A stretch of 40,963 bases of DNA, taken from the NCBI GenBank assembly GCA_964420325.1, contig CAYQSU010000026.1, forward strand, positions 1 through 40,963, given 5' to 3'. This DNA is from CAYQSU01 sp964420325. Its GTDB lineage: Bacteria; Pseudomonadota; Alphaproteobacteria; Rhodospirillales; Defluviicoccaceae. The translations under genes were made by a program, and so were the position numbers. Every line of letters starts with the position of its first letter. The first letter of the stretch is position 1. Under the pieces are notes generated by a model. It did no database searches and had not been told where the DNA came from. It worked only from the letters and a program-made list of their open reading frames with translations. Below are positions 32,898-40,356 of the stretch, piece after piece.

Positions 32898-33742
32898 GCT
32901 GGTTCGAGGAAACGCTACACCATCGCTTCGGCTATGCGCAGCGTCTTCTGGTGACCAGCGAACTGGTGCGGGAACGCAGCCAGTTCCAGGAGGTCGTCAT
33001 CTTCGAGACGCCGCACTTCGGACGCGTGCTCGCGCTCGACGGCGTCATCCAGACGACGGAGCGCGACGAGTTCTGCTATCATGAGATGATCGTTCATGTG
33101 GCGATGTTCGCCCACGGCAGCGCCAAGCGAGTGCTGATCATCGGCGGCGGCGATGGCGGCGTGCTGCGGGAGGTGCTCCGCCATCCCGTGGACAAGGCGA
33201 CGATGGTGGAGATCGACCGCGTCGTCGTCGATCGCTGTCGCGAGTTCATGCCGGGACTGAGCGCAGGCGCCTTCGAGAATCCCCGCGCGGAGCTGATCGT
33301 CGCCGACGGCATCAACTACGTCGCCCAGTCCGCCGGGAGGTTCGACGTCATCATCGTCGACTCGACCGACCCGTTCGGGCCCGGCGAAGTTCTGTTTACC
33401 TCGGCGTTCTATGCCGACTGCAGTCGGCTGCTCGGCGCTGGCGGCATTCTCGTGACCCAGTGCGGCGTTCCGATGTTCCAGGCGGCGGAGGTGACCGACA
33501 GCCACCGGCGTCTCAAGCCGCACTTCGCCGATGTCGGCTTCTACGTCGTGGCGGTCTCCACCTACGTTGGCGGGTTCATGACGCTGGGCTGGGCGACCAA
33601 CGACCCGGAGAAGACGAGGGTCCCCGAAGCGGTGCTGTCCCAGCGCTTCGCTGCATCCGGCTTGGAGACGCAATACTACACCTCCGCGGTTCACCGTGCC
33701 GCGTTTTCTCTCCCCGCCTTCATCGGCCGCCTCGTGCCTTAG
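32894..33742 (+). CDS. speE: Polyamine aminopropyltransferase (spermidine synthase)
   Basis: Transfers the aminopropyl group from decarboxylated SAM to putrescine, giving spermidine. Family landmarks: EEVVIFETPHFGRVLALDG-like region early on (here FQEVVIFETPHFGRVLALDG), YHEMIVHVAMFAH, the GGGDGGVLREVLRH nucleotide loop, VEIDRVVV, and DVIIVDSTDPFGPGE with the catalytic Asp. The 282 aa match bacterial SpeE. GTG 32894 overlaps the speD stop by 4 bp, so the two are translationally coupled. A small heat-shock gene converges 25 bp downstream. Confidence 0.95.
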   Translation: MSWFEETLHHRFGYAQRLLVTSELVRERSQFQEVVIFETPHFGRVLALDGVIQTTERDEFCYHEMIVHVAMFAHGSAKRVLIIGGGDGGVLREVLRHPVDKATMVEIDRVVVDRCREFMPGLSAGAFENPRAELIVADGINYVAQSAGRFDVIIVDSTDPFGPGEVLFTSAFYADCSRLLGAGGILVTQCGVPMFQAAEVTDSHRRLKPHFADVGFYVVAVSTYVGGFMTLGWATNDPEKTRVPEAVLSQRFAASGLETQYYTSAVHRAAFSLPAFIGRLVP

Positions 33743-33767
33743 CCCGCGGGCGCCGCGGCGCCGATCG

Positions 33768-34334
33768 TCATTCCGCCTTGACCTCGATCCGCTTTCTCGA
33801 TTGACCTTCGTTCGCGCTCTTGGGCACGACGATGGAGAGGAGGCCGTTGTCGAAGGTGGCGCTGATGCCGTCCTGATCGGCCTCCGCGGGGATTCGAAAG
33901 CTGCGGTGGACGGTGCCGTACAGGCGCTCCGCAAGGCGAACGAGGCTGGCATCGGCAGGCAGGTGGCGTGTCTTCTCCGCGTCGACGATCAGCAGGTCGT
34001 CGACTAGGGAGACGTCGATCTCGTCCTCGCTCAAACCCGGCAGCTCGACCGTGATCAGGTAGGCCTCCGGGCTTTCCACGATGTCGGCCCGCGGCGTCAC
34101 CTGGCCGCGGGTGCCGAATTCCGTCTCCAGGCGACCGAACGGCCCGAAGCTCGCGGCGCGCCAGCGGAACGGCGGGCCGACATCGCGGAAGAAGTCCTCG
34201 AACAAGCGGTCGATCTGATTGCGCAGCGCGAGCAAGGGGTAGTCCGGCGACTCGAGGGAGCGGTCATCCGCCGGGCCTTCGGGCGATATCAGCTCGGCTC
34301 CGCGAGCGTGTCCTTTGCTGATCCTCACAGACAT
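33768..34334 (-). CDS. Hsp20/alpha-crystallin family small heat-shock protein
   Basis: Small heat-shock chaperone of 188 aa with an alpha-crystallin domain at about 80-185. It shows PRADIVESPEAYLITVELPGLSEDEIDVSLVDDLLIVDAEK and the conserved C-terminal core RSFRIPAEADQDGISATFDNGLLSIVVPK, where the GLL motif is intact. The N-terminal arm has a hydrophobic FEDFFRD segment. It prevents aggregation of unfolded proteins in the cytoplasm. RpoH-type control is likely for such genes, but no clear CTTGAA-type -35 was seen; TATACT lies upstream on the minus strand near 34430. Confidence 0.93.
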   Translation of the reverse strand: MSVRISKGHARGAELISPEGPADDRSLESPDYPLLALRNQIDRLFEDFFRDVGPPFRWRAASFGPFGRLETEFGTRGQVTPRADIVESPEAYLITVELPGLSEDEIDVSLVDDLLIVDAEKTRHLPADASLVRLAERLYGTVHRSFRIPAEADQDGISATFDNGLLSIVVPKSANEGQSRKRIEVKAE

Positions 34335-34510
34335 CGCTTCTCTCCTCGCTCCCTGATCAGCGCCATCTCCGCTCTCAGACGAGCGTCATGGTGCCGCCGG
34401 CCGGACCCATCGCGGCGGTCCAGCAGTATAGCGCAGGCTGCGCGCGTCGGTCTTTGTGAATTCTCCTCGAAGACCGCCGGCGCCGTGGCGCTCTTCGGCT
34501 ACCGCCGGCG

Positions 34511-35266
34511 CTAGCCTCCGAAGCTGCGGACCAGGCTGCCGACCACCAGATACCAGCCGTCGACGAGGACGAAGAAGATGATCTTGAACGGCAGCGCGAT
34601 GATGATCGGCGGCAGCATCATCATGCCCATCGACATGAGGATGGAGGCAACGACCATGTCGATGATCAGGAACGGCACGAAGATCAGAAAGCCGATCTCG
34701 AACGCGCGGCGAAGCTCGCTGACCATGAACGCCGGGATCAGCACGCGCAGCGGCATGCCCTCGCGGAGTTCCTGGTCGTCGAGCTTGGCCATGTCGACGA
34801 ACAGCGCGAGATCCTGATCGCGCACGTGGCTCATCATGAAGCCGCGGACCGGTTCGACCGTCCGCACGACGGCTTCGCCCTCGTCGATCTCCCCCTCGAT
34901 CAGCGGCTGGATGCCGCGGTCGTAGGACTCGTTGAAGGTCGGCATCATCACGAACAGGGTAAGGAAGAGCGCGAGGCTGATGATCACCTGGTTCGGCGGC
35001 GTCTGCTGCGTGCCCATCGCCATCCTCACGAACGACAGCACCACGACGATGCGCGTGAACGACGTCACCATCACCAGGATCGAGGGTGCGAGGCTGAGCA
35101 CCGTCATCAGCGCCATGATCTGGACGATCCGCGCCGTGCCGGTGCCGCCGTCGTCGCCAAGGTTGAGCGAGATCGTCTGGGCGGCCGCGGGCAGGGTCGT
35201 CACGACGACGAGCGCCATCGTTGATAGCGCGGCCGCTGCGGCGAGACCGGTGAACGAGCGGCTCAC
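34511..35266 (-). CDS. fliP: Flagellar type III export protein FliP
   Basis: Core export-gate membrane protein (251 aa). It has an N-terminal signal sequence (about residues 1-28), several membrane segments, and the segments SFTRIVVVLSFVRMAMGTQQTPPNQV and FMMSHVRDQDLALFVDM, typical of FliP. Near the end are GFLIFVPFLIIDMVVASILMSMGM and LPFKIIFFVLVDGW, also diagnostic. A GTGA overlap couples it to fliO. fliQ and fliR, which often follow, are not adjacent here; the Hsp20 gene is next. Confidence 0.96.
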   Translation of the reverse strand: MSRSFTGLAAAAALSTMALVVVTTLPAAAQTISLNLGDDGGTGTARIVQIMALMTVLSLAPSILVMVTSFTRIVVVLSFVRMAMGTQQTPPNQVIISLALFLTLFVMMPTFNESYDRGIQPLIEGEIDEGEAVVRTVEPVRGFMMSHVRDQDLALFVDMAKLDDQELREGMPLRVLIPAFMVSELRRAFEIGFLIFVPFLIIDMVVASILMSMGMMMLPPIIIALPFKIIFFVLVDGWYLVVGSLVRSFGG

Positions 35267-35664
35267 GCCGAGGTCTCCCCCTCTCCCTTGGCGGTACCCG
35301 ACCGGGACAGCGTCGTCGCGGCCGCAGGCGGGCGAAGCTGGGGCTCCCTGCGGCCGGCCGCCACCGCCGCGGCCGCGAACCCGGCTTCGCCCGCCGCGAT
35401 GCCGTTTTCGACCACCGTTTCCGAAGTCGGGCCGAGGATGACGAGATGCTCCGTGTCGTCGCGGCGCACCAGAACCAGCTTGCGTTTGCCATCGAGGGCA
35501 AGGATCTCGCTGATCGCAAGCCGGCGGCCTCGCCCACGCTTCGCAGGGCTGCTGCCGCCGAGGCCGAGGCGACGGGCGAGGAGGGCGAACAGCGCGATCA
35601 GCGCCAGAACGAAGACCAATGCGAGGGCGAACTTCATGTAGTCGGTGAGGGCGAATTCCGGCAT
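35263..35664 (-). CDS. fliO: Flagellar biosynthetic protein FliO
   Basis: Short protein (133 aa) with one N-terminal membrane segment (about residues 10-30) and a cytoplasmic part with LAISEILALDGKRKLVLVRRDDTEHLVILGP, the conserved FliO fold. The Pro/Ala-rich tail is typical. FliO helps insert or stabilise FliP in the membrane. ATG 35664 is chosen because a longer frame to 35799 is low-complexity and Arg/Pro-rich. It overlaps fliP by 4 bp (GTGA) and follows the unknown 112-aa gene by 40 bp. Confidence 0.9.
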   Translation of the reverse strand: MPEFALTDYMKFALALVFVLALIALFALLARRLGLGGSSPAKRGRGRRLAISEILALDGKRKLVLVRRDDTEHLVILGPTSETVVENGIAAGEAGFAAAAVAAGRREPQLRPPAAATTLSRSGTAKGEGETSA

Positions 35665-35704
35665 GACGGCGTCCCTGCCACGAGGTTGCGGGAGCTTCGC
35701 CCGT

Positions 35705-36043
35705 TCAGGCATGGTCTCGAGCCTTGACGTAGGCCTCGACCGCCGCCCGCCGGGCGGGCGCCTCGATCCTCCGGCCGACCGCCTCCCGGCAGCGGGCATC
35801 GAGCTCTTCGCTCAGTGTCCTGAGCTCCCGCTGCAGGGCGACAAGGGCCTCGATCAGAGGCGGCGCCTCCCCTTCGGGGAGGGCCTGCACCCCGTCATAG
35901 ATGGCCCGAATGGAATCCTCAAGACCCGTGAGGTCCGCCCAGACCGAGGCGGCAAGCTGCTGCCGGGCCCCGGAGACGTATGCGCGGGCGGTGCGGAGCT
36001 GGTCGAGCACGGCTTGCCTGAGCTGGGCTTCGGACGTGGTCAT
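35705..36043 (-). CDS. Helical protein of unknown function in flagellar operon, 112 aa
   Basis: No named family is recognised. The product is almost entirely helical, with heptad-like spacing of Leu and Ala (VLDQLRTARAYV, ALVALQRELRTLSEELDARC), and is acidic in the middle and basic at the C-terminus. Size and shape resemble flagellar export chaperones (FlgN/FliT type), but no sequence motif confirms it. It overlaps the upstream FlhB-like gene by 4 bp (ATGA) and precedes fliO by 40 bp, so a flagellar export role is inferred from the operon. Confidence 0.6.
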   Translation of the reverse strand: MTTSEAQLRQAVLDQLRTARAYVSGARQQLAASVWADLTGLEDSIRAIYDGVQALPEGEAPPLIEALVALQRELRTLSEELDARCREAVGRRIEAPARRAAVEAYVKARDHA

Positions 36044-36381
36044 GGAACTCCCTCAACGGTCGACGGGCGCGCCGCCTCGGCTCCAAAGGTCCCGTTGGCG
36101 CGGTAGATGTAGACCAGGATCTCGGCAACAGCGGCAAAGGCCTCCACCGGGATCTCGCTGCCGATGTCGATGGCGGACAGCAGCTCGCAAAGATCCTGAT
36201 CCTGGCGGATGGCGATGCCGAGACGACCGGCGATTTCGACGATTTGCTCGGCGATCGGCCCGCGGCCGCCGGCGACGACTCGCGGCGCAAGGTCGGCATC
36301 GGGCGCGTAGGCGAGAGCCACAGCGACCGCGTGCTCGGGCGCCAGGGCCCTCTTGCGCGAGTTCTCGTTCCACTCCGTCAC
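36040..36381 (-). CDS. Stand-alone FlhB C-terminal-like protein (FhlB/FlhX type)
   Basis: 113-aa cytoplasmic protein matching the C-terminal cytoplasmic domain of FlhB/EscU. It has AVAVALAYAPDADLAPRVVAGGRGPIAEQIVEIAG, IAIRQDQDLCELLSAIDIGSEIP and AFAAVAEILVYIYR, aligning with the FlhB segments that follow the cleavage site. The NPTH autocleavage motif is replaced by APEH (residues 14-17), so self-cleavage is not expected. Such short copies are known in several bacteria and can partly replace the FlhB C-terminus. It is first in the order FlhB-like, 112-aa protein, fliO, fliP. Confidence 0.85.
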   Translation of the reverse strand: MTEWNENSRKRALAPEHAVAVALAYAPDADLAPRVVAGGRGPIAEQIVEIAGRLGIAIRQDQDLCELLSAIDIGSEIPVEAFAAVAEILVYIYRANGTFGAEAARPSTVEGVP

Positions 36382-36443
36382 GGCGGCGCACTTTCGGCCA
36401 GTTCGCTCTGTTCTCAGCGCGACGAAGTGTCTGTGAATATGGC

Positions 36444-36456
36444 TAACGAATCGTTA
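36444..36456. promoter_or_regulatory. Inverted repeat, possible operator
   Basis: TAACGA-A-TCGTTA is a perfect 6-bp inverted repeat with a single central base, located 40 bp upstream of the preferred agmatinase start and in the gap between it and the divergent flagellar operon. It could be a repressor or activator site; no family was matched. Confidence 0.35.
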
Positions 36457-36495
36457 TCGTCCGGCCGCTTACACATGCGCCAAGGGAACAGCCGA

Positions 36496-37461
36496 ATGGT
36501 CGAGAAAACGGGAGGCGACCGGGCGTTCACGGCCCAGAGCCTCTACAGCATGGGCAGCGAGGCCACCTATGCGGGGGCGCTCAGCTTCATGCGGCGGAGG
36601 TACAGCCGCGACCTTGCGGGCGTCGATGTCGCGGTCAGCGGCGTCCCCCTGGACCTCGCCACCACCAACCGGCCCGGCGCCCGCTTCGGCCCCTCGGGGA
36701 TCCGGCGCGCGTCGGCGATGTTGAGCTGGGGCAAGCCATGGCCGTGGGGTTTCGATCCGTTCGAGCACCTCGCTGTCATCGACTATGGCGACTGCGTGTT
36801 CGACCACGGCCGTCCGGGCCAGCATGTGCACGCGATCCGGGCGCATGCGGAGATCTTGCTCACCGCCGGCGTCTCCATGCTGACGCTCGGCGGGGATCAC
36901 TTCATCACCTATCCCCTGCTGCTTGCCCATCACCAAGTTCACGGCCCGCTGTCGCTGGTTCACTTCGATGCCCATTCCGACAGCTGGGCCGAGGACGAGA
37001 AGCGCCTCGACCACGGCACCATGTTTTACCACGCCGCCCGCGAAGGGCTCGTCGATCCGACCCGTTCGGTACAGGTCGGCATTCGCACCCACAACGACGA
37101 CACCCACGGCTTTCACATTCTCGATGCCGGCTGGGTGCACGCCCAAGGGCCGGCGGTCGTTACCGCCGAGATCCGCCGCATTATCGGTGACCACAAGGCG
37201 TACCTGACCTTCGACGTCGACTGTCTCGATCCGAGCTGCGCGCCGGGAACGGGAACGCCGGTGGCCGGCGGGTTGTCGACGGCTCTGGCGCTGGCCATCC
37301 TGCGCGGCCTCAAGGACATCCGCTTCGTCGGCATGGACGTGGTCGAGGTCGCGCCCGTCTATGACGTCGCCGACATCACGTCACTCACCGCCGCCACCAT
37401 CGCTCTCGACTACCTGTGCATTCTGGCCCGGCAGCGCAGGCAGGGCGGCCCGGGCCTTTGA
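36496..37461 (+). CDS. speB: Agmatinase (ureohydrolase family)
   Basis: Hydrolyses agmatine to putrescine and urea, feeding the spermidine pathway whose later steps (speD, speE) lie 4 kb upstream in this window. Manganese-binding motifs of the arginase/agmatinase family are GGDHF, FDAHSDSW and the pair DVDCLDPSCAPGTGTP. The catalytic-domain fold is complete at 321 aa. ATG 36496 is preferred because AAGGGA lies 8 bp upstream; earlier ATGs at 36439 and 36475 are in frame but have no good site. The C-terminus is followed by a converging truncated gene, 7 bp away. A guanidinobutyrase or related ureohydrolase is possible. Confidence 0.9.
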   Translation: MVEKTGGDRAFTAQSLYSMGSEATYAGALSFMRRRYSRDLAGVDVAVSGVPLDLATTNRPGARFGPSGIRRASAMLSWGKPWPWGFDPFEHLAVIDYGDCVFDHGRPGQHVHAIRAHAEILLTAGVSMLTLGGDHFITYPLLLAHHQVHGPLSLVHFDAHSDSWAEDEKRLDHGTMFYHAAREGLVDPTRSVQVGIRTHNDDTHGFHILDAGWVHAQGPAVVTAEIRRIIGDHKAYLTFDVDCLDPSCAPGTGTPVAGGLSTALALAILRGLKDIRFVGMDVVEVAPVYDVADITSLTAATIALDYLCILARQRRQGGPGL

Positions 37462-37468
37462 CGGCGAA

Positions 37469-38054
37469 TCAGGGCTTGCCCGCCGCGATCCACTTGGTGA
37501 GCTTGACATAATCGGGCTTGCCGATCGCCGTTCGCGGCAGTTCCCGGAGGTTCACGATCTCCTTTGGAACCATCAGGTCGGAATCGCCGGTCTTGCGGAC
37601 ATGGTGCCGAAACGCTTCGGCATCGGCGCCCTCGCGGGTGGTCGCCAGCACCAGCCGCTCGCGCTTCCTGGCGTCGCTGACCGCGATCACCCCATGCTGG
37701 TCGTCGGGCCGGAGTTCTGCCGCGAGGTTCTCGACCACGGCGAGCGAGATCATCTCGCCGCCGATCTTGGCGAAGCGCTTGGCCCTGCCGATGACGGTGA
37801 CAAAGCCTTCGTCGCCGAGCTCGACGATGACTCCGGTGTCGTGCCAGCCGCCCTCGGGCGGCTCGAGCCTGCCGGGGGCCTCGAGGCGGACGCAGCCGAG
37901 CATGACGTTCGGTTCCTTGACGGACAGGTGGCCGCCGCCGTCGAGCCCGGGAACGGGCTCGATCCGGTGCTCGATGCCGGGGAGCAAGCGCCCGACCGTT
38001 CCGGCGCGGTAGTGCATGGGCGTGTTGGTGGCCAGCACCGGTGCGGTCTCGGTC
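37469..38054 (-). pseudogene. Truncated acyl-ACP synthetase / AMP-binding (Aas-like)
   Basis: The C-terminal 195 residues or so of an ANL-superfamily acyl-activating enzyme. The open frame begins in TETAPVLATNTP, which is the A5 motif of the family, and continues with GTVGRLLPGIEHRIEPV, KEPNVMLG, TVIGRAKRFAKIGGEMIS and ends GKPDYVKLTKW, matching the C-terminal half of Aas (acyl-ACP synthetase/acyltransferase). The N-terminal adenylation motifs and any acyltransferase part are missing. The break coincides with the left end of an IS3-family sequence at about 38055; the frame continues into IS DNA without any family similarity. A frame start inside the IS would give no working enzyme. Confidence 0.75.
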
Positions 38055-38416
38055 TGAGGTGGACCCCGAGAATGGGACAGTCGGTTAAGGTGGTCGCCCT
38101 CGCCTTTGGGAAGAGGAGAGGGCAGACGTCGAAGTCGGGGTCGCGCCGCCGTCACACGGCGGCGTTCAAGGCGAAAGTGGCGCTGGCGGCGCTGCGCGGC
38201 GAGGAGATGGTGGCGCAGCTGGCGGCACGGTTCTCGATGCATCCGAACCAGATCCACACATGGAAGAAGCTGTTGCAGGACGGCGCCGAGGAGGTATTCG
38301 CCGGCGGCCATGTCCGGACCGAGGAGGAGAACGATGGCCGGGTGGCGCAGCTCTATGAGCAGATCGGCCGGCTGAAGGTGGAAAACGATTTCTTGTCGCG
38401 AAGGTCCGGTCGATGA
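38055..38416 (+). mobile_element. IS3-family insertion-sequence remnant (orfA side only)
   Basis: The left edge at about 38055 reads TGAGGTGGACCCCGAGAATG, resembling an IS3-family terminal repeat (TG start), right where the acyl-ACP synthetase gene stops being recognisable. orfA is complete but the orfB transposase with DDE residues is absent; the next gene ends 10 bp after the orfA stop. The element is therefore a dead fragment, and the right end has been lost by deletion or recombination. Confidence 0.7.
38072..38416 (+). CDS. IS3-family transposase OrfA (helix-turn-helix)
   Basis: 114-aa OrfA with the typical helix-turn-helix block RRRHTAAFKAKVALAALRGE, then ARFSMHPNQIHTWKKLLQDGA and the leucine-zipper region VAQLYEQIGRLKVENDFL. 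This would normally be joined by frameshifting to OrfB. The orfB frame is not present. The start is uncertain; ATG 38072 lies inside the terminal-repeat-like sequence, so a later start (for example GTG 38090) is possible. Without OrfB it cannot transpose. Confidence 0.75.
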   Translation: MGQSVKVVALAFGKRRGQTSKSGSRRRHTAAFKAKVALAALRGEEMVAQLAARFSMHPNQIHTWKKLLQDGAEEVFAGGHVRTEEENDGRVAQLYEQIGRLKVENDFLSRRSGR

Positions 38417-38425
38417 GCCGCGCCG

Positions 38426-39445
38426 CTAAGCCGGCTCGAGCCGATAGGCGCGCGCGGCGGGCTGGAAGGTCCGTCCCGGGATCTGGTCCGGCGGGGTTCC
38501 CTTCAGCACCGCGTTGATGTCGGCGATCGCCCTGGCGCCGTAGCGGTGGTAGTCGTGGCCGTGGCGGTCGCGCGGGTCGGTGCCGGCGACCGCCCGGCAA
38601 TCGAGCAGCACCACCTTGCGCGGCAGGTCGTCGAGTAGCCTGGGCCCGTCGGAGCCGAGCCGGTCGGGGTTGCGCTTGGTGACGTCGCTGACCACGAGCG
38701 CCCGGTCGCCCGGATTGAAGTAGACCGCAACCTGGCGGGCGAGCCGCGGCAGCAGGCGGTACTTGTGGTCGTGCTCGAAGGCGTCGTCGTCCTCGTCGGC
38801 GGCGAACAGGAACACGGTATCGAACAGTCGGGGCGGCTCGTCGCCGAGCTCGCCGCGGACCCCCTGCACCGCATGGCGGAACGCATACGTGCCCATGCTG
38901 TGGGCCATCACGTGCAGCCGCTGATCGCACCACTCTTCGGGCGCCGAGCCGCCGAGGAAATCATGCAGCTTGAGCAGCGCTCGTGCCATCGCCGGACCGG
39001 AGGCCTTGGCGTCGGTGCGGTCGCTGTAATAGGACATCAGCGGCACCATCTCGCCGTTCGACGGCCACGAGAACAGCACGACGTTGAAGGGGACGGCGTC
39101 GTAGGTGACCTTGAGCCACGCGGCATGGCGGAGCGCGTTGCGGAAGGTGTTGGCGTAGCCGTGGATGAACACCACGGTGTCGCGCGCGTGCTTGCGCATC
39201 TTGTGCCGCACCTCGGCGAAGGCGGTTTCGCTGCCGAGCCGGGGCTTCCTGCTCTTCAGGAGCTCGCCGAACACGGTGATGCGGATGTCTTCGAGGCGCT
39301 TGTCGTCGTCGAAGCAGGCGGGCGGCACCTCGGCCAGGCCGAAGCGGAGTGCCGCCGGCCCGTCCCTGTGGAACCCTTCGCCGAAGTCCGGATTGGCGCG
39401 CCGGCCGGTGAGATTGCGGTTGGTGGCGAAGAAGACGTTGATCAT
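38426..39445 (-). CDS. DUF900 alpha/beta hydrolase
   Basis: 339-aa protein of the DUF900 group of alpha/beta hydrolases. It begins NVFFATNRNLTG, as usual for the group, and has TVVFIHGYANTF (oxyanion region) and AHSMGTYAFRHAV, the nucleophile elbow GxSxG-type (HSMG). Later segments VFLFAADEDDDAFEHDHKY and DCRAVAGTDPRDRHGHDYHRYG include the acid and His candidates. The start at 39445 has a strong ribosome binding site (AAAGGGGGG). Substrate is unknown; the family is predicted to act on esters or peptides. The gene end is only 10 bp from the IS3 remnant, so its downstream neighbourhood has been rearranged. Confidence 0.85.
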   Translation of the reverse strand: MINVFFATNRNLTGRRANPDFGEGFHRDGPAALRFGLAEVPPACFDDDKRLEDIRITVFGELLKSRKPRLGSETAFAEVRHKMRKHARDTVVFIHGYANTFRNALRHAAWLKVTYDAVPFNVVLFSWPSNGEMVPLMSYYSDRTDAKASGPAMARALLKLHDFLGGSAPEEWCDQRLHVMAHSMGTYAFRHAVQGVRGELGDEPPRLFDTVFLFAADEDDDAFEHDHKYRLLPRLARQVAVYFNPGDRALVVSDVTKRNPDRLGSDGPRLLDDLPRKVVLLDCRAVAGTDPRDRHGHDYHRYGARAIADINAVLKGTPPDQIPGRTFQPAARAYRLEPA

Positions 39446-39511
39446 CTGAGACCCCCCTTTTGGATTATCCGCGGTCGCGAACGAGTGTAGCCCGAAGTCT
39501 CTGCCTATGCG

Positions 39512-39730
39512 ATGTCGTTCGACCAGCATGCATGGTGTCTGGCGGCGCTCGGCGTTCTCATCATTGTGGGCGGCGTCGCCTGGGTCGTGCACCGGGCCCG
39601 CTCGAACGATCTGTGCCGGGAGCACCTAGTGCTGGCATTCGAGCTTGCCTCGCGGGTGCAGAGCACCGACCCCGGCGAGCCGGGCAAGATCTGCTCCCTC
39701 TTCGGGCCGCGCTCCTGGCAGGACCGCTGA
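39512..39730 (+). CDS. Small single-pass membrane protein, 72 aa
   Basis: Not a recognised family. One N-terminal membrane segment (WCLAALGVLIIVGGVAWVV, about residues 8-26) is followed by a short charged region with two Cys residues. Codon third positions are mostly G or C, as in real genes here, which supports coding. The start ATG 39512 is the only plausible one; the ribosome binding site is weak. The stop lies about 10 bp before the IS256 transposase scrap, so the gene end could have been affected by insertion. Promoter not seen. Confidence 0.5.
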   Translation: MSFDQHAWCLAALGVLIIVGGVAWVVHRARSNDLCREHLVLAFELASRVQSTDPGEPGKICSLFGPRSWQDR

Positions 39731-39740
39731 CGGCCCGGCT

Positions 39741-39813
39741 GAGGTAGAGGATCGGGATCAGGGCCTCCAGGCTCTTCGATCGACGCGCATGGGGCGGCAG
39801 CATCGCGGGGGTG
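39741..39813 (-). mobile_element. IS256-family transposase fragment
   Basis: Reading the minus strand gives about 20 residues, LPPHARRSKSLEALIPI then LYL, which match the conserved segment of mutator/IS256 transposases (typically LPPYARRSKSLEALIPILYLKGISTGDF). The similarity ends after LYL; the sequence then becomes unrelated. No other part of the transposase or terminal repeats is visible nearby. This is a small scar. It abuts the broken cupin on the right. Confidence 0.55.
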
Positions 39814-40017
39814 ATCCGGTCGTTCTGCCTGTCGGGCCGGTTGCGCGTTGTGGTGGGCGACGGCGAGGCGCGGGAGTTCGGGGCCGGGGCGATCTGGCGG
39901 ATGGAGGACGTGACGGGCTCGGGCCACACCACCACCGTGCTCGGCGACGAGGACGTGCGGCTGGCCATCGTGCAACTGCCGCCGAGGGCCCTGCGACCCG
40001 GCAGGGGAGCCGCACGC
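39811..40017 (+). pseudogene. 5'-truncated cupin gene fragment
   Basis: The frame starting at GTG 39811 enters directly into the second half of a cupin domain: FCLSGRLRVVVGDGEAREFG and then a WRMEDVTGSGHTTTVLGDEDVRLAIVQLP segment, which normally forms strands at the end of a 110-130 aa cupin. The N-terminal strands with the His-containing metal site are missing. The left boundary coincides with the transposase fragment, so an insertion or deletion probably removed the start. The remaining frame runs without a stop into the intact cupin gene downstream. Confidence 0.55.
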
Positions 40018-40356
40018 ATGACCCCGCCCGCCTTCTTCGAAGCGACGCCCGCGCTCGACACTACCTTCCGCGGCGACATCGTCAGCATCCACGCGGCGCG
40101 CTCGGACGCCGGTTTGGTGGCGTTCTTCCGCTTCCACCCGCATGTGGACCTGCCGCCGCACGCCCATGGGGCGCAGTGGGGGCCGGTGGTGGCTGGCTGG
40201 ATCGACGTCACCATCGGCGGCGAGACGCGCACGCGCGGCCCCGGCGACAGCGACGACATCCCCGCCGGCTTCGAGCACGGCGCGCGGATCGCCGCCGGCG
40301 CGCTGGTCATCGACGTCTGCGCCGAGCCCGATCGCTGCAGGCTGAAGGACCGCTGA
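40018..40356 (+). CDS. Cupin domain-containing protein
   Basis: 112-aa cupin beginning at ATG 40018, with GGGGA upstream. The fold markers are FRFHPHVDLPPHAHGAQWG, holding the His residues of cupin motif 1 (PPHAHG), and GPGDSDDIPAGFEHGARI, which is motif 2 with PxGxxH. The domain is complete. Its start is in frame with the cupin fragment upstream, so a fused 181-aa reading from 39811 exists as well; the short start is preferred because it coincides with the natural beginning of the domain. Substrate or partner unknown. Confidence 0.6.
   Translation: MTPPAFFEATPALDTTFRGDIVSIHAARSDAGLVAFFRFHPHVDLPPHAHGAQWGPVVAGWIDVTIGGETRTRGPGDSDDIPAGFEHGARIAAGALVIDVCAEPDRCRLKDR

Noticed and set aside
33749..33762. 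Bidirectional terminator between speE and hsp20
   Set aside because: GGCGCCGCGGCGCC is a perfect palindrome, but the loop is absent and no T-run follows on either side; could simply reflect GC-rich composition.
39811..40356. Single intact 181-aa double-cupin protein
   Set aside because: The first cupin starts in the middle of its fold and its left border coincides with a transposase fragment, so a truncated first gene followed by a complete one is more likely.
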